Source: Bigelowiella natans CCMP2755
Lineage: Eukaryota; Cercozoa; Chlorarachniophyceae
Length of the DNA: 53,235 bases
Assembly: GCA_000320545.1 (NCBI GenBank)
Contig: ADNK01001594.1
Span: 92,501-145,735 of the forward strand
Reading direction: 5' to 3'
This document shows positions 1-12,893 of this stretch, in pieces. The position numbers were made by a program, and so were the translations under genes. Position 1 is the stretch's first letter, and each line of letters starts with the position of its first letter. The notes under the pieces were generated by a model. It made no database searches, was not told where the DNA came from, and saw only the letters and a list, made by a program, of their open reading frames with translations.

Positions 1-202
1 TGATGTGATGATGATGATGATGATGATGGCTGCTATAAGGTCGGAGAGGGCTAAGAGGACTGGCGCGGTCGGTGCTCGTTTCAAAGAGTCTATTACCATC
101 AACAAAGGTGCTGCTGCTGCTGCTTTAACATATGTATGATGTCGTTGTATCCCGTCATAGAAATCTTCCACACAATATGCTACTTTCTCAATCTCTTCCA
201 CC

Positions 203-240
<38 letters not shown>

Positions 241-1404
241 CCCCCCCCCCCCCCTCAATTTGCTGCTCTATCTGCTGTGCGTAGGTCTACTTGCACTTGG
301 CAATGTCATATCTGCCCTGTGCGCATCCCAGGTAGTAGCTGTAGTAGTAGTAGTAGTAGTAGTCTAATGTAGTAGTAGTAGCATGATAAAGAGGGTGCTA
401 CTGTACCTGGTACATCTTCTTAACAACGACGAGGGTGCCAGCAGCATCATCCACCATATCAAGAAGTTCCATATTTAAATAGTACCGAATCATGTTTACA
501 CCCCCCCTTTCTGCTTCCTCCCACAGTAACCCCGTTATCTGCTAATATACCAAACCCATCATCAGGCGAAAAGAACACACATTCCTTACCGCAACTCGAA
601 GTTGACTCGGCTGCTACAGGTCGGGCATTCACCCACAGCCAACAGTGACGAATGCCGTAGTACACACACTCATCATGCTGCTGCTGCTGCTGCTGCATAA
701 ATGAGCAGGATTCTCTTGGAGGCAATTCAAGGACGTTGATGATAGCTTGCATAAGGTCGGTGCTGGTAGATGAGACATCTTACTATAAATGCCAGACGCT
801 AGAGAACGAATCATACGCTAATGTTGGAGGTGCTAATTTATGAATGTTTGCTTGCTGATTGGCAGCCCCGCTGATATCAACTTTGAGGAGAGCTTGACCA
901 CACTCAAATACGCCGACAGGGCCAAGAAGATCAAGAATCGGGTGCCTATATCGTTTCGTTTGTCGTCGCTATTGTTGCTGCTTCTCGAAACGCATTTGCA
1001 CGAATTATAAGCGCCTGTTGTCGTCGTTCTCTGTTATTACTAATGTTTCCCGCTAACAACTTCCAAACAAATGTATGGTGCATGGTGACAACAGGCAATA
1101 ATTAATGAAGAGGAAGAGAAGGTAGTACTAGTAGAGAGTCTCTTCTACTAATGATAATGTGTACAAATTCACTCACACACTCACACTCACACTCACACTC
1201 ACACTCACACACGAATGAATAAACGAGACTCCTCATAATATTGGGTGAGTTTGAGTGCGTGTGTGGATGGAGGGATGTGTATTATTATTATTAATAATGA
1301 TATAATATGTGATGATGCCGAGTTGTGTTTTAGCGTATGGAGGAGGTCAAGCAGATGAAAGAGGAGATCGAGAGTTTGAATCAACAGCTATCCAAAGTGA
1401 GTGA

Positions 1405-1452
<48 letters not shown>

Positions 1453-2737
1453 GCTCTTCTTTCATATCCATGTTGATGCAGATTAACCCTTCATATCTTC
1501 TTGATTGTCTTGGTGGGATTTGCTTTTGTTATTATGGTTGTCGTTGCTGTTGTGTTATTTCAATATAAAACTACTATTACTACTACTACTACTACTACAA
1601 CTATTTGAGCATCCAAAACAGGAAGTACTAGGAAACTCAATAGCAGTATTTCTTATGATTAGTGCTGTGGGTGTCACGATTCTTTGTAATTGTTTGAAAT
1701 TGTCTGTGTTGTTTGTTACCCTGACCTCCTATCATTGCTGCTGCTGCTGCTATGGTGATCAATCATCAGTTGCGACCAAATCAGCTGGCACGAGACTTGG
1801 AAAGTGAGATGGAGAGCATCAAAGGCAAGCTCAAGGACAGACAAGCAGAGGTACGTACTACAGTGCCTTATGGCGGCAATATAAAATGGCCAGTACCAAC
1901 GCGCACATATCTCCAAGCTTTCCCTTTTCCCTTGTTCCCTTTCTAACCGCCTCGTTCAAGAGATATATGCACCCCATGTTGATATACATATACTACTATC
2001 GATGATACCGTTCTTCTTCTTCTTCTTCTTCTTCTTCTAGGTGGCTTCTCTCAAGGAGATGCGAGACTGGCTATTGTTAGGTATGATCATTACTATTATT
2101 ATTATGATTAGTTGTAGTAGTAGTAGTAGTGGTAGTGGCAGCAGGAGTAGCCGTAGCTGACTCCGTACATTGATGCTTATACCGCCAACAATAGCAAATG
2201 AATGTCTATTCGGCCTGTCTGTTATTATGCTGCAATGTTTCCATGCCTTGTTTATCATTATCCACAAGGAATAGCTAGTGGTGGTGGCACAATATACTGT
2301 TGATGATGCATCCATGCTGGTACATCGTAGGCGTGCAGAAGCTGACCACTTCTCTGCAAAACATCGAAGCTACTGAATCACAAAGAGAGGTAGGAGTAGC
2401 AGTAGTAAGGGTAGTAGTAGTAGTAGTGAGCTCATCCCTCCTTCTATAGTCCCTCCTCTCCTCCTCCCTTCCTTCGATTTATAGATCATAATTGTTGCCT
2501 ACCTATGTGCTTGCGCTGTTGTGTGCTGCAGGGAGTTAAAAAGCGTGTTTTGAAGATGAGAAGTGACTATGAAGTCGTTTCAAAGGACAAAAGTATTATT
2601 GTTATGCCACTGAGTTGTAGTAGCGTATCGTTCTGTGATGACAACGATGATGATGATGATGATGGTGATGATCTACATCAAAGATATATGCCTTTTCACC
2701 ATGCACTCGCAATGTATATCTATATCATGCAATATTG

Positions 2738-2774
<37 letters not shown>

Positions 2775-4456
2775 TGATGAGTCCGCCAACGTTCTAAGTC
2801 ATTATCATCATCATCATCATCATCATCATCATATTTGTCATCAGAAACATCGAAGGAAGAGCTCGCGTTGATGGTAAAAGCGATCAAGGCAGAGCAGGTG
2901 ACGGAGACTAATGTCCCTTGTTGTTCGTGCAAAAAGTGAAGAAACAATAGGAGCTAATGATCGAAGATAAAACGTTGTTTTTGTATCTGTTGTATTCTAG
3001 ACTTCATACGTCAACCTTAAAGCTCACGTGGCAAAGGTGCTAATGCTTTGCTCTACAACAGTATATAAAAAATGAGAGTTATGCTATGAAAGACGGATGG
3101 GTAAACGACGTTATGGACGTTGTTACTAATCATGATTCTGATTAATACGATGTATGTATGTTCGGTTCAAAGGCGAAATCCAATCTTCAGAGTGCTATCA
3201 AGACCTACATCAGCCCAGAAGTTAAGGTAGTACTACTACTACCAGTAGTAGCTTTGTGTTGGCTATTTCCTTAACACGATTCGACTCCGCCCTCTCCTTA
3301 CACACAAACGAACATCACTGATGATGAACGTGATAGACGACATGCAGCAGGATTGATGGTGTGTTGGGTGATATGAGATGGAAAAGCAGCATGAGCGGTA
3401 TTAGTGAATGCGCGGTGTCTACGTGAGAGCGAGGCTGTTTGAATGATATTGATAATGGTGATGATGATGGCGTGTGGCCTGTTGATATTGTGTAGCTTGA
3501 AGAACGGTGGGGTGTAGTAACGGCGCCTCCCCCAACAGATGGTAATATGCTGTAGGAGTAGTATAGTAGTAGTAGAGTAATAGTAGTAGTAGTATAAGTA
3601 GTAGATAATAATGATGGCGTTTACACCTCACTTTTCAAGCTTGTTGTGTGTCTCTGGCTTGCACACACACACGCACTCTCCGTCGCTATTTTGTCTTCCA
3701 CACCACCTTCCTCCTCCTCCTCCTCATTATCATCATGATGATCATCATCACTCCAGTCGTCCCTCCACTCAAGAAGCTAGATATGAGCAACGTGAAGAAA
3801 GAAGCAGGAATACAGGTGGTAGTAGCAATAAACCAGCGAAGGAACACCCTCTCATTTAGAAATTGCCACTCTGATACGAATGCCCTTCTGCTGCTGTTCT
3901 TCAGACTATCTCGGGAGAGCCGTTGGACACGGAACGGGGCTTTCTTGTCGACGACAAGCAGGCCGAAGAGGATTCGTCCAAAAACGACGATGCAGCCTCT
4001 ATTGAGAGTAAGAACGCAGCGGCTCGAAACCCCATTCATGGAGACGGTGATGCGAAGCGCAAAGGAGATGGTGATGATGATGAAGATGGACAAAGAGCAG
4101 GGGGTGGCAAGCTAGTACGGTATGTATTGCAATAATAAACTCAATAACCACAACAACAAGCACAACAGCGAACTCATATTTCTGATACGGAGTGATACCC
4201 ATAATTTTTAACTCAATAATAAGAATTTTAATATGAGCGAGAGCATCTGTGTATAATAACATGTGTTGTTGTTGTTGTTGTTGCTGTTGCTGTTGTGTTG
4301 TGTTGGCGCTTTACTGATATATTAATATCAGCATGGTGCAAACGCTCCAAGAAGCACTCGCCGTAGAAGGTAGCGGCAGTAGTAGCAGTAGCAGCAGTAG
4401 CGGTAGGAAGAAGAAGGAGAAGTGAAATTTTACTGATCGTACCACAAAGCTCTCTG

Positions 4457-4501
<45 letters not shown>

Positions 4502-4544
4502 CTTCCTCACGCCTTTCCCCCTCGTTATTATTTGGAATAAATAA

Positions 4545-4585
<41 letters not shown>

Positions 4586-6444
4586 GTAAGCGTCGTAGTG
4601 ATATCGAGCAGGCATTGGTGCTTGCACGAGAGGATTTGGCGAGGTAATTGGAACAGCTTCTCCTGATGCGACATTCAAGTGACTGAATCACGATGCTGAT
4701 GACAATGATGATGATGATAATGACGATGACGATGATGGCGTTATTTGTTCTGCAGGGACGACGTGATATTTGAGGCCAAGATGGTACGTTCAACGTACAT
4801 TGTTAGTATCATGCTACTCTCTCTGAACTGCGCCCTATACCTCCCCAACGAGGGCAGCAGCAGCACTGTAATAATGGCTATTCTGCTGCTGCTGCTGCTG
4901 CTCTGTTGTCGTGCAACTGTTTTTAGGTTGAGATTAGAAAGTGGAGGGAGAAGGAGGCGGCAGCCTTGAATGAAGTGAATGCACTCCGAAAAGAGGTAGT
5001 AGTGGTTATAGCACCAGCTTATATAAAACAACTTCGCTGCAGCCTTTTACACTGTACCTCTCTCTTTCTCCTCCTTCATGCCCTCTCTAATCCCCTCCCC
5101 CCTGCCTTTGTTAGATCGAGTCGTTAAGAAATGCTCTAAGCTCCTCGCCCTCCCGTCGCAACAAAAACAACAACATGAACAACGCTAATGTGATGGACGG
5201 GGCTGGGGAGGAGATGGGTGTAAGGATTGTACGTGAGGATGATGATAATGATCGTGATGATGGTCCTTCTGGGCGGCCTCATCGTACGGATGATGACCTG
5301 CGAGCAAGCGCAGCATGGATGCGAAGGTAGTAGCAACGAGACAACATGCATATAAGTCATCGTCGTATGGTGAAGTATTGAGGTCCAGGAAGGAGGGTGT
5401 TTTAAGCAGTAGTGATGGTGGTAGCAGAGGTCACGGATATTTTGTTAAGAGCATGGAAAGCAACTTGTACTAATGGAATTAGCAAACATCTATTCAATTT
5501 CCTACATGCACGATATTTGAGTGCTTCTCGTCGTTATCCATTATCCCCCCCCCCCGCCTCTCTCACATCACCGTCCTTTCCTTCTGTCGTGTAAATCATC
5601 GCATATTCAGAGTCTCTTCTGTCCGCGGAGAAGGCAAGGAGAGGCTACTAGAAAGGCTCGAGGAAGACGATATCGGTCAACAGAAACATCATCATCATTA
5701 TCACCATCATCATCATCATCGTCATTATCACCATCTACCCAAATCGCAGACACGATTATGTCACACAACATATGAGGAAAGTTCCAACCCGTCAATCGTG
5801 CCTACATAATTTCAGTATTACAAGATGATGAGGCCTATCCCCCCCCATCACGTGCGCGCACGGCACCTGGCAGTGACGGCGTAAGTTATCCTACGGGAAG
5901 GGGCAAGAGATTGCCGCAGCAGACCCATCACGTAGCACAGAGCATGATAATAACAACACATTCGAGCAAAACAAAGTCTCACCAGCATCAACGAAGAAAC
6001 CAGCAGCTGCATCACCGCCAGAAGCAAGGAAGGGGGCAAAATCGCTTGATAAGAATCAATAAGGCCAACGAGGAGAGAGAGAAGAGTGCAGTTATAGTAG
6101 AGCGGGTAAGTAAGGAGGAGGAGAAGATGATGATGATAATGATGACACAGCACTAAATGCTCACAGGAGCACACACGGCAAAAAAGTGGCGGTGCGTTGA
6201 CTTGTGTGCGTAGGCATTGTTGTGGTGGGCTCTTCACATTTACAAGCTGATTAGTAGCATTATTATACTACATTCGTTATACAAGGTGAGGCTGCAGCGC
6301 GAGAAGAATCTCTTAGAGTCGTCGATTAAGGGCGCGGTAATAGTAGTAATAGTAATAATAGCGATAGCCGCCTTTTGAAACCACTAACATTTCAACCACG
6401 AGGTCAAGTTTTTATGCGAGTACGTGCTAACGTCAGCACATACG

Positions 6445-6491
<47 letters not shown>

Positions 6492-7334
6492 ATTTCTTGC
6501 ATTTCCAACAGCGAAAAGCGTACACTCGCAAGCAAGAAAATTGGACACGCGAGCTACGGGATATGAACATTCAGCTACAGGTCTCTTGTCTCCTCCGCAT
6601 CTCTCTCTCTCTCTCTCCCCCCCCCCCCCCCCACCCTTTCTCTTCCCTTCACATCCACATCCACATCTATATCATCATATCTTCCTTCAGATGAAGAATG
6701 AGCTGCTCTCTCAAGCGACAGGGAAGAAGAATCTGAGCAAAAAGGTAGGTAGGGGGCGGGGAAGGACGAGAGATTATTGTAATCGCAGCAGCAGTTGTTC
6801 AAGGAGTAATCCTTCGTAGTTGCTGATAGCTGTTGCCTCTTGAATTGAATGCTTTTATTGCAAAAACATCTGGTAAAGTAAGTGCGTGTGCGTGCGTGTT
6901 TTTGCATAGGAAAAGGACCAAATTCTCAACAAAATGGGAGGAATCGACCATGAAATAGAGAAATTCAATGTAGTGAGAAAATACAGCGGGAAAATTCGTA
7001 TTGGAGTGAAGAGATAGTGGCATGCTGTTATTTGAAGCTCAAGTTTGGTGTGATGTGTGTTTGTGTGTGTTTGTGTGATGTGTGTGTGTGTGTGTGTGTA
7101 AAAAAGGTACTATTCTGATCTATGTCATTGATATGCACCAAAACAGGCCGCCCTCCATAGACTCGAGCAACAGCGTAACTCTGCTGCTACAACACCAGTA
7201 AGCATCCATTTGCGATATGAGAGAGGGAATATTGCTACTCCTCCTTCGCTGCTACAATTCACGAAGCAAGAGAGTTCATTGGCAGATCGAACAACATTTT
7301 TATTATCAGTGAGATTTAAGAGCCATCATTTTGC

Positions 7335-7412
<78 letters not shown>

Positions 7413-8466
7413 TAGAATACCGCTAAGTAATGATATGGACATTTGGTGCTGTATTCCTTTGTTTGACATTCGATAATATCATGCGTTGTTGTTTGTAGCA
7501 GGAGAAGAAGAAACATGAGAGAAATAGCGAGAGGGTATATGAGGCAATAGATCGTCTCAACTACGCGAAAGAACAGGTGCTTGCTACGACTTCCAAGAAG
7601 ACACAATCAGCAGCTTGCCTGTGGATTTGAGTTGTAAAAACTTAGTATCCGCACACACACTCACACTCACACTCACTACTACACACTTTTTCACAGCTCA
7701 TATCAAGAATGGAAGAAGCAAGGGAGACTGAGCAGAAAATCGAGTAGCGCGCACACTCTCACCCATACAAAACACACAGAGAGAGATAGAGGGGGGGGGA
7801 GGGGGGGAGATAGGAGAAGGGTTTGCAAATGAGGAAAGTGTAAATCGGTCACTGGTGCCATCGTCGACCTTTAATCCTCCTAAAATAATCGTTTTTCATG
7901 GATGATGATGGATGATGATGATGCTGATGATGATGATGACGATGATGATGATCGTGGCAGGACGATTAGACAAGAGATGAATTCCATTCGAAAGCAAGAA
8001 ATCGCCGTGCGAAAGCACGCAAAAGTGGAGGTTCTCTCACAAACCTATCTGCGTAGAGTCGTGTAGATATGGGGGGCGGGGGATGAATGCATGTAAGAAT
8101 CTGCGTGCTGATGGATAGATGTGCGTATAAGTCATCACCCACAGAAGCATTCTCCTCCTCTTCCTCATTATTATCTATTTATTTATTTATTTATATTTGT
8201 CAATATCATCATTATAACCATGAATGAGAGGAAGTATCGTATCTGTGTGCAAGCTGACAATTGTTGCTTGTGTGCGGTGGTTTGGGCTGCTGGTGTTTGT
8301 GCTGTTGGTATATTAGTATGATCGGCATCACGGCGTGATGGAGGGTTTAGAACGAGATTTGAGGGTAGCAAATGAAGAATAACAGTAGGAGTAGTAGTAG
8401 TGGTAGTGGTAGTGGTAGTTGGTGGTAGAGAGTCATCGCTTCAGTATATAGTGCGTGTGTGTATGC

Positions 8467-8510
<44 letters not shown>

Positions 8511-9230
8511 GTGTGTGTGGGGGGGGGTGGGGAGGGAGGGAGGACTTTGCTCATATATGGGCTTGAAGGAGAGAAATTGCAACAGCAGCAGCTCCGCCTT
8601 CCCTCCCCCATCATTAGTGATAACTATTCGTTGGTGTTTCGCACACTATGGGCATGGCTGTGAATGTGTTGCCTCCTCCTCCTCCTCCTCCTCCTCGAAA
8701 CCAATCCTATATATTACCTACCTACCTACCTAGGTGGTGATACGGGAAATCGATATGCAGACACGACTCATCAAGAAGTGAGGAAGAGGAAGAAGAAGAA
8801 GAAAGAATGATCAATTGGATGATTCAATATTGAAATAGATGAATATCTTTTGGCAGTCATTGAGCAGCATGCGTGACTGTCGGTCGTCCATCCGCGTTCG
8901 TGGTTATCTTCATATCTTAATCTTCTTCCTTATGTGTTTTCTTCTATTCTGCTGCTGCTGCTGCTACTTCGTCGTCATCTGGGGCTTCATATCCACCCAA
9001 TACCAGGCTTGAGAACACATCTTCCTCTGCTACAGGAGGTGAAGGAGAGACAGCAGGACAACAGGTTCTTCTGTCGAGTGAATAGAGGGAGGGGAGGGGG
9101 GGGGGGGGGGAGGGAGATAGGAAGTCAGTTGTTTGTGTTGTGAGTTGAGAGTTGAGATAATGAAGGTTATAGACACCAACCATCATCATATCCTGTATTA
9201 TTCTGAGAAACATCGCTATTATTTCATGCT

Positions 9231-9291
<61 letters not shown>

Positions 9292-9376
9292 GGCTGTTTG
9301 CTGCTGTTGTGTGGGACTCCATTCTGCGTTCAACATACACGGATTCAGTACCAGAACATCACTCCGAAGATAACCG

Positions 9377-9410
<34 letters not shown>

Positions 9411-9492
9411 AAGTAGTAGTCTCTCTTTCATTTTCACGATTAAAAGGGAAAAAAATATGGATTTCACGTGCATTCGAAGATGGACGCATAGA

Positions 9493-9545
<53 letters not shown>

Positions 9546-10565
9546 TGTGTGTAGTGCACTTGCATGAATATTTCCAGTGGGCAAAGGTGTTGCGATGTTC
9601 TGCGGCGGCGTGTACTACTCGTTGCTGTTCAACTTACTGATGATCAACGCTAACTACGTCTTGAAGGGGGCGGTGCTGCTTTCTGGGGAGATAATTCTCC
9701 ATCATCTTGGCAGGTAGAGAGCAATAAGCAGAAGACACGAAGCATTGCTGATGAGTTACTTGTCGTTGCTGCACTCTCGTTGTTGTTGTTGTTGTTTTTG
9801 TTGTTGTCTTACTGAATAGGCCGGGGAGAGACCACGAACAGCGCCTGGGAAACACGTGGAAGTAGTCGCTGCTTTCAAACAAACGACAACCAAACTCACC
9901 GTCACTCATCACTTTACTTAATAGTATATCATATGTGCTCTGCGTGCTCTCTTGCTGGCGAGTCTACTGCTACTACTATTACTACTACTACTACTACTAT
10001 TACAACGCATTGCCTTTCTATTTTCAGAGTCGAGAGGAATGGATGGAAGAGGAAATAGACAGGTCGTATGTGATTCTGTGATAATGAGGATGATGATGAT
10101 GATGATGATGGTGGATTTGACTTAAATACGATAGCGACATCTCTCCGTCTTTCCTCTATGAGAGAGTGGACGGCTGATTCGCTACCTCGCATAACGCACA
10201 TGCTGCTGTAAAAAGGTTCATGATTCAGACTGAGATCAAGGAGAAGATGCGCCAGGAAATCGACCAAAAGTATTAAAAGACAACAACTCATCATCACCAC
10301 CACCATCTACCGAAAAGTGTTGGGCCAAGGCGGGATCTAGTGTTAGAACTACGTTTACTGCTTTTCTGCTGACTTTCATCCTCTACTTCTTTCTCTACTG
10401 TTTTTCCCTTTATTATCACTCCTCCTTTTCTTCTTCTTCTTCTTCCTCCTCTTTTAATGACGATTTCAACCCTTCAGACGCGACATTGAAAAGGAGCGTG
10501 ATAACATATTAAGGTGACAGTAGTATAGCAGCACGGCAACAACGCACACATCTAAATGTCGCAGG

Positions 10566-10603
<38 letters not shown>

Positions 10604-10952
10604 ATCACCCACCATCCATCAGTCTCCTTGCTCATTGTTCCAGAAACCCTGTTTTAAGTCGAAATAAGATGATGGTTGGCTTTTTCCTCATCATTGCTAG
10701 TAGTAGTGGCAGTAGCAACTCTGCATCTTCGGATGAGTATCACTGGCACTCCATTGAAGAACCTTTTCCCTCAGAGAGAAAGAGCGTATGGAAATGGCCA
10801 ATGTGCGTCGCAGTCAAGTGGTGGCCTCCTCACTCATCAATCTCAAGTCGAAGGCAATGCTATTACTGATGCTGCTCATGCTTGTGTAGAAGAGACGCGC
10901 GGAAGGAGGGAGGGAGGGAGGGTGAGGGTCACCCATATATTGGCAAATGCCA

Positions 10953-10996
<44 letters not shown>

Positions 10997-11891
10997 AATG
11001 ATTTGGTTGTAGCTACGGCGCGTGGACGAGGCTCTGAATCTGAAGCAGGGTGATTTGCGCCGAGCAACGATCACCACAGCTGCTGGTAGCAACGACAGAA
11101 CAAACAACAAATGATGCAGAGTCATTGGAGTCGATGTGATTTGTACAGAAAATGACGATGATGATTGAAGAAGAAGATGATGATGAAAACGCACACCACA
11201 ATCTCACTGAGCTAGGACTAATTCCGTAGTGGTAGTTCCACCCAGAAGGCGTCGCAATAAATGATTTCTACGCGTGTTATGTGTTGCAGGTGCGACGGGC
11301 AGTGACGGTCTTAAGGAAGAAATCGTGAGCTTGAAGGAAGAACGCAAAACATTGCTCAAAGAGCAGGTAAAGAAAAGGGTCAATCATACTCCATCAGCGG
11401 AGCTCATGTTGTTATTCTGTACGTTGTTGCTGCTGCTGTTTGGCTGATATCCAGGCATCTTTAGAGAGCCAGATGGAAGGATTAGCTCAAAACGAAGTAC
11501 TGCGAGGATGATGATAATGATGATGGTGTATGATGTTTGTGCGTGTGCGTATGAGCTCTCTTGTGAGCTGTCACGTATGTACTATGTGTATTGTTAACGT
11601 GAATCGACGTTATTGTCGGATTGATTCTCGTTGCGTTGTGCTTTATCTTATGGGTATTATCCTTATACACATATACTGATATACTACATATATATATGCC
11701 ACACGACCGTGTCGCAGGGCCTTGTTAGTGTGAAGGACCGCATCGAGAGTCTCGAGGCTCTCATTGACTATAAGACAGAGAAAATACAGCAAATGGCGGC
11801 CAAGGTCCAAAAACAAGAGAATGGGGAATAATAAGACGAAGAAGAAGAAGAAGAAGAAGACGAGAATGCTTACAGTTCTCTCACATACTAT

Positions 11892-11923
<32 letters not shown>

Positions 11924-12893
11924 CAACAGGCTGCCGGTGTGGATAGGAAGGAGTTCCTGAAGCGACTCACCAAAATGATCAAGCCCTCGAAGGAAGAAGA
12001 GGTTGAGATGATGATGACTTGTAATAATAAATCTATAACTGTGTTGTGCGTTGTGCGTTGTGCGTTGTGTGATCTGATTTCTCTTCTTTCAATCTCACCG
12101 CATACATATTTATCTCTCCCCCTGACATTTCGCTAGCGAATCGGCATGATATCTGAGCTAACCTCTTCTCCGTGCATCTATCTCTGTGCTACTGCTGCTG
12201 CTGCCGCCGCTTTTTCTTGTGCGTGTATGGTATGCAGGCACGAGAAATTACTAGGCGTTTCTGCCAGCTAGCGATTGACTTAAGGTGGTGGTGTAGTAGT
12301 AGTTGTTGTTGTTGCTGCAGAGTATATGGATGATGGTCACAGCAGCACCTACATGGCAATAGTTGGCAGCTACTTCTCACGCGTACAAATGCGTAGACTG
12401 ACCCACCGTATGTATGAAAAGAGAAACAAAGCTCCGATCAAGAGAGAGGGAGGAGAAGTCGACCTTGGAAATCGAAGAGAAGTCCCGACTGGTCTCCGAG
12501 CTCTCGCAGAATCTCCAGGATGTGACAAAGGACTACGAAGACAGATTGCGGCAGATGGAGGAGCAGATCGTCGGGTCGCAAACGACGATGAGAAGGTATA
12601 AAGAAACCAACACCGCACTCAAGGCCAAGATTCAAGCGCTAGTGGACGTTGACTCGCTTATGATGCCTGCAACGATGACGACGTCGCCGCAACAGCAGCA
12701 AGAGCAGCATCGTATACTACAGAAAGAGAACGAACAGCTGAAAGAGGAGATGAAAGGCCTTAAGAAGTATGTGCGCGACGTGCAAGCATACATCAGTGCC
12801 AAAAAGCAGGCCAAAAAGCAGCAGCAGCAGCAGCATTCTGTTGATAAGGAAGTGGGAGGACAGCGAAGGGCCAACACCTCAGCCGGTTACTAA
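1..12893 (+). CDS. Kinesin heavy chain (kinesin-4-like), 3' part, 47 exons
   Basis: Microtubule motor; the window opens inside the motor domain. Exons 1-5 (40-107, 285-331, 566-619, 709-755, 866-941) encode the switch II and neck-proximal core: SERAKRTGA, INKGLLALGNVISAL, HIPYRNSKLTRLLQ and DSLGGN, the usual kinesin signatures and closest to the KIF4/KIF21 group. The remaining exons encode coiled-coil stalk: 1334-1396, 1770-1850, 2041-2080, 2331-2389, 2532-2592, 2845-2897, 3001-3036, 3174-3227, 3774-3815, 3905-4119, 4332-4369, 4586-4643, 4756-4783, 4927-4995, 5115-5326, 5611-5675, 5874-5880, 5910-6105, 6286-6336, 6512-6580, 6691-6744, 6910-6969, 7148-7198, 7502-7576, 7697-7743, 7961-8030, 8317-8364, 8734-8777, 9007-9064, 9349-9376, 9578-9609, 10028-10062, 10216-10269, 10478-10513, 10775-10853, 11013-11049, 11290-11366, 11455-11496, 11718-11804, 11930-12001, 12238-12284, 12422-12893. 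Phases close exactly (1,130 residues plus stop). The 5874-5880 and 9578-9609 exons are the least certain. No C-terminal Cys-rich domain like animal KIF4 is seen. Confidence 0.88.
332..390 (+). repeat. GTA/TAG repeat starting at a kinesin 5' splice site
   Basis: The intron after the exon ending at 331 starts with GTAGTAG and runs into a TAG repeat. The same arrangement follows donors at 2390, 3228, 4370, 4996, 6337 and 9377. Confidence 0.7.
2741..2770. repeat. (TG)n microsatellite, intronic
   Basis: Perfect TG run in a kinesin intron. Comparable kinesin-intron tracts: CT/C at 206-254, GA at 1414-1450, GA at 8467-8508, TG at 10566-10600 and 10954-10991. Confidence 0.9.
4463..4582. repeat. (TC)n and (AT)n microsatellites before a splice acceptor
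   Basis: A TC run at 4463-4499 and an AT run at 4549-4582; the AT run ends three bases before the acceptor CAG used by the exon at 4586. Confidence 0.9.
7337..7409. repeat. Compound (TG)n(AG)n microsatellite
   Basis: About 34 bp of TG followed directly by about 40 bp of AG inside a kinesin intron. Confidence 0.9.
9231..9287. repeat. Compound (AC)n(AT)n microsatellite
   Basis: AC run changing into AT run inside a kinesin intron. TAG repeats at 9377-9419 and a CT/GT compound tract at 9499-9552 follow in the next intron. Confidence 0.9.
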
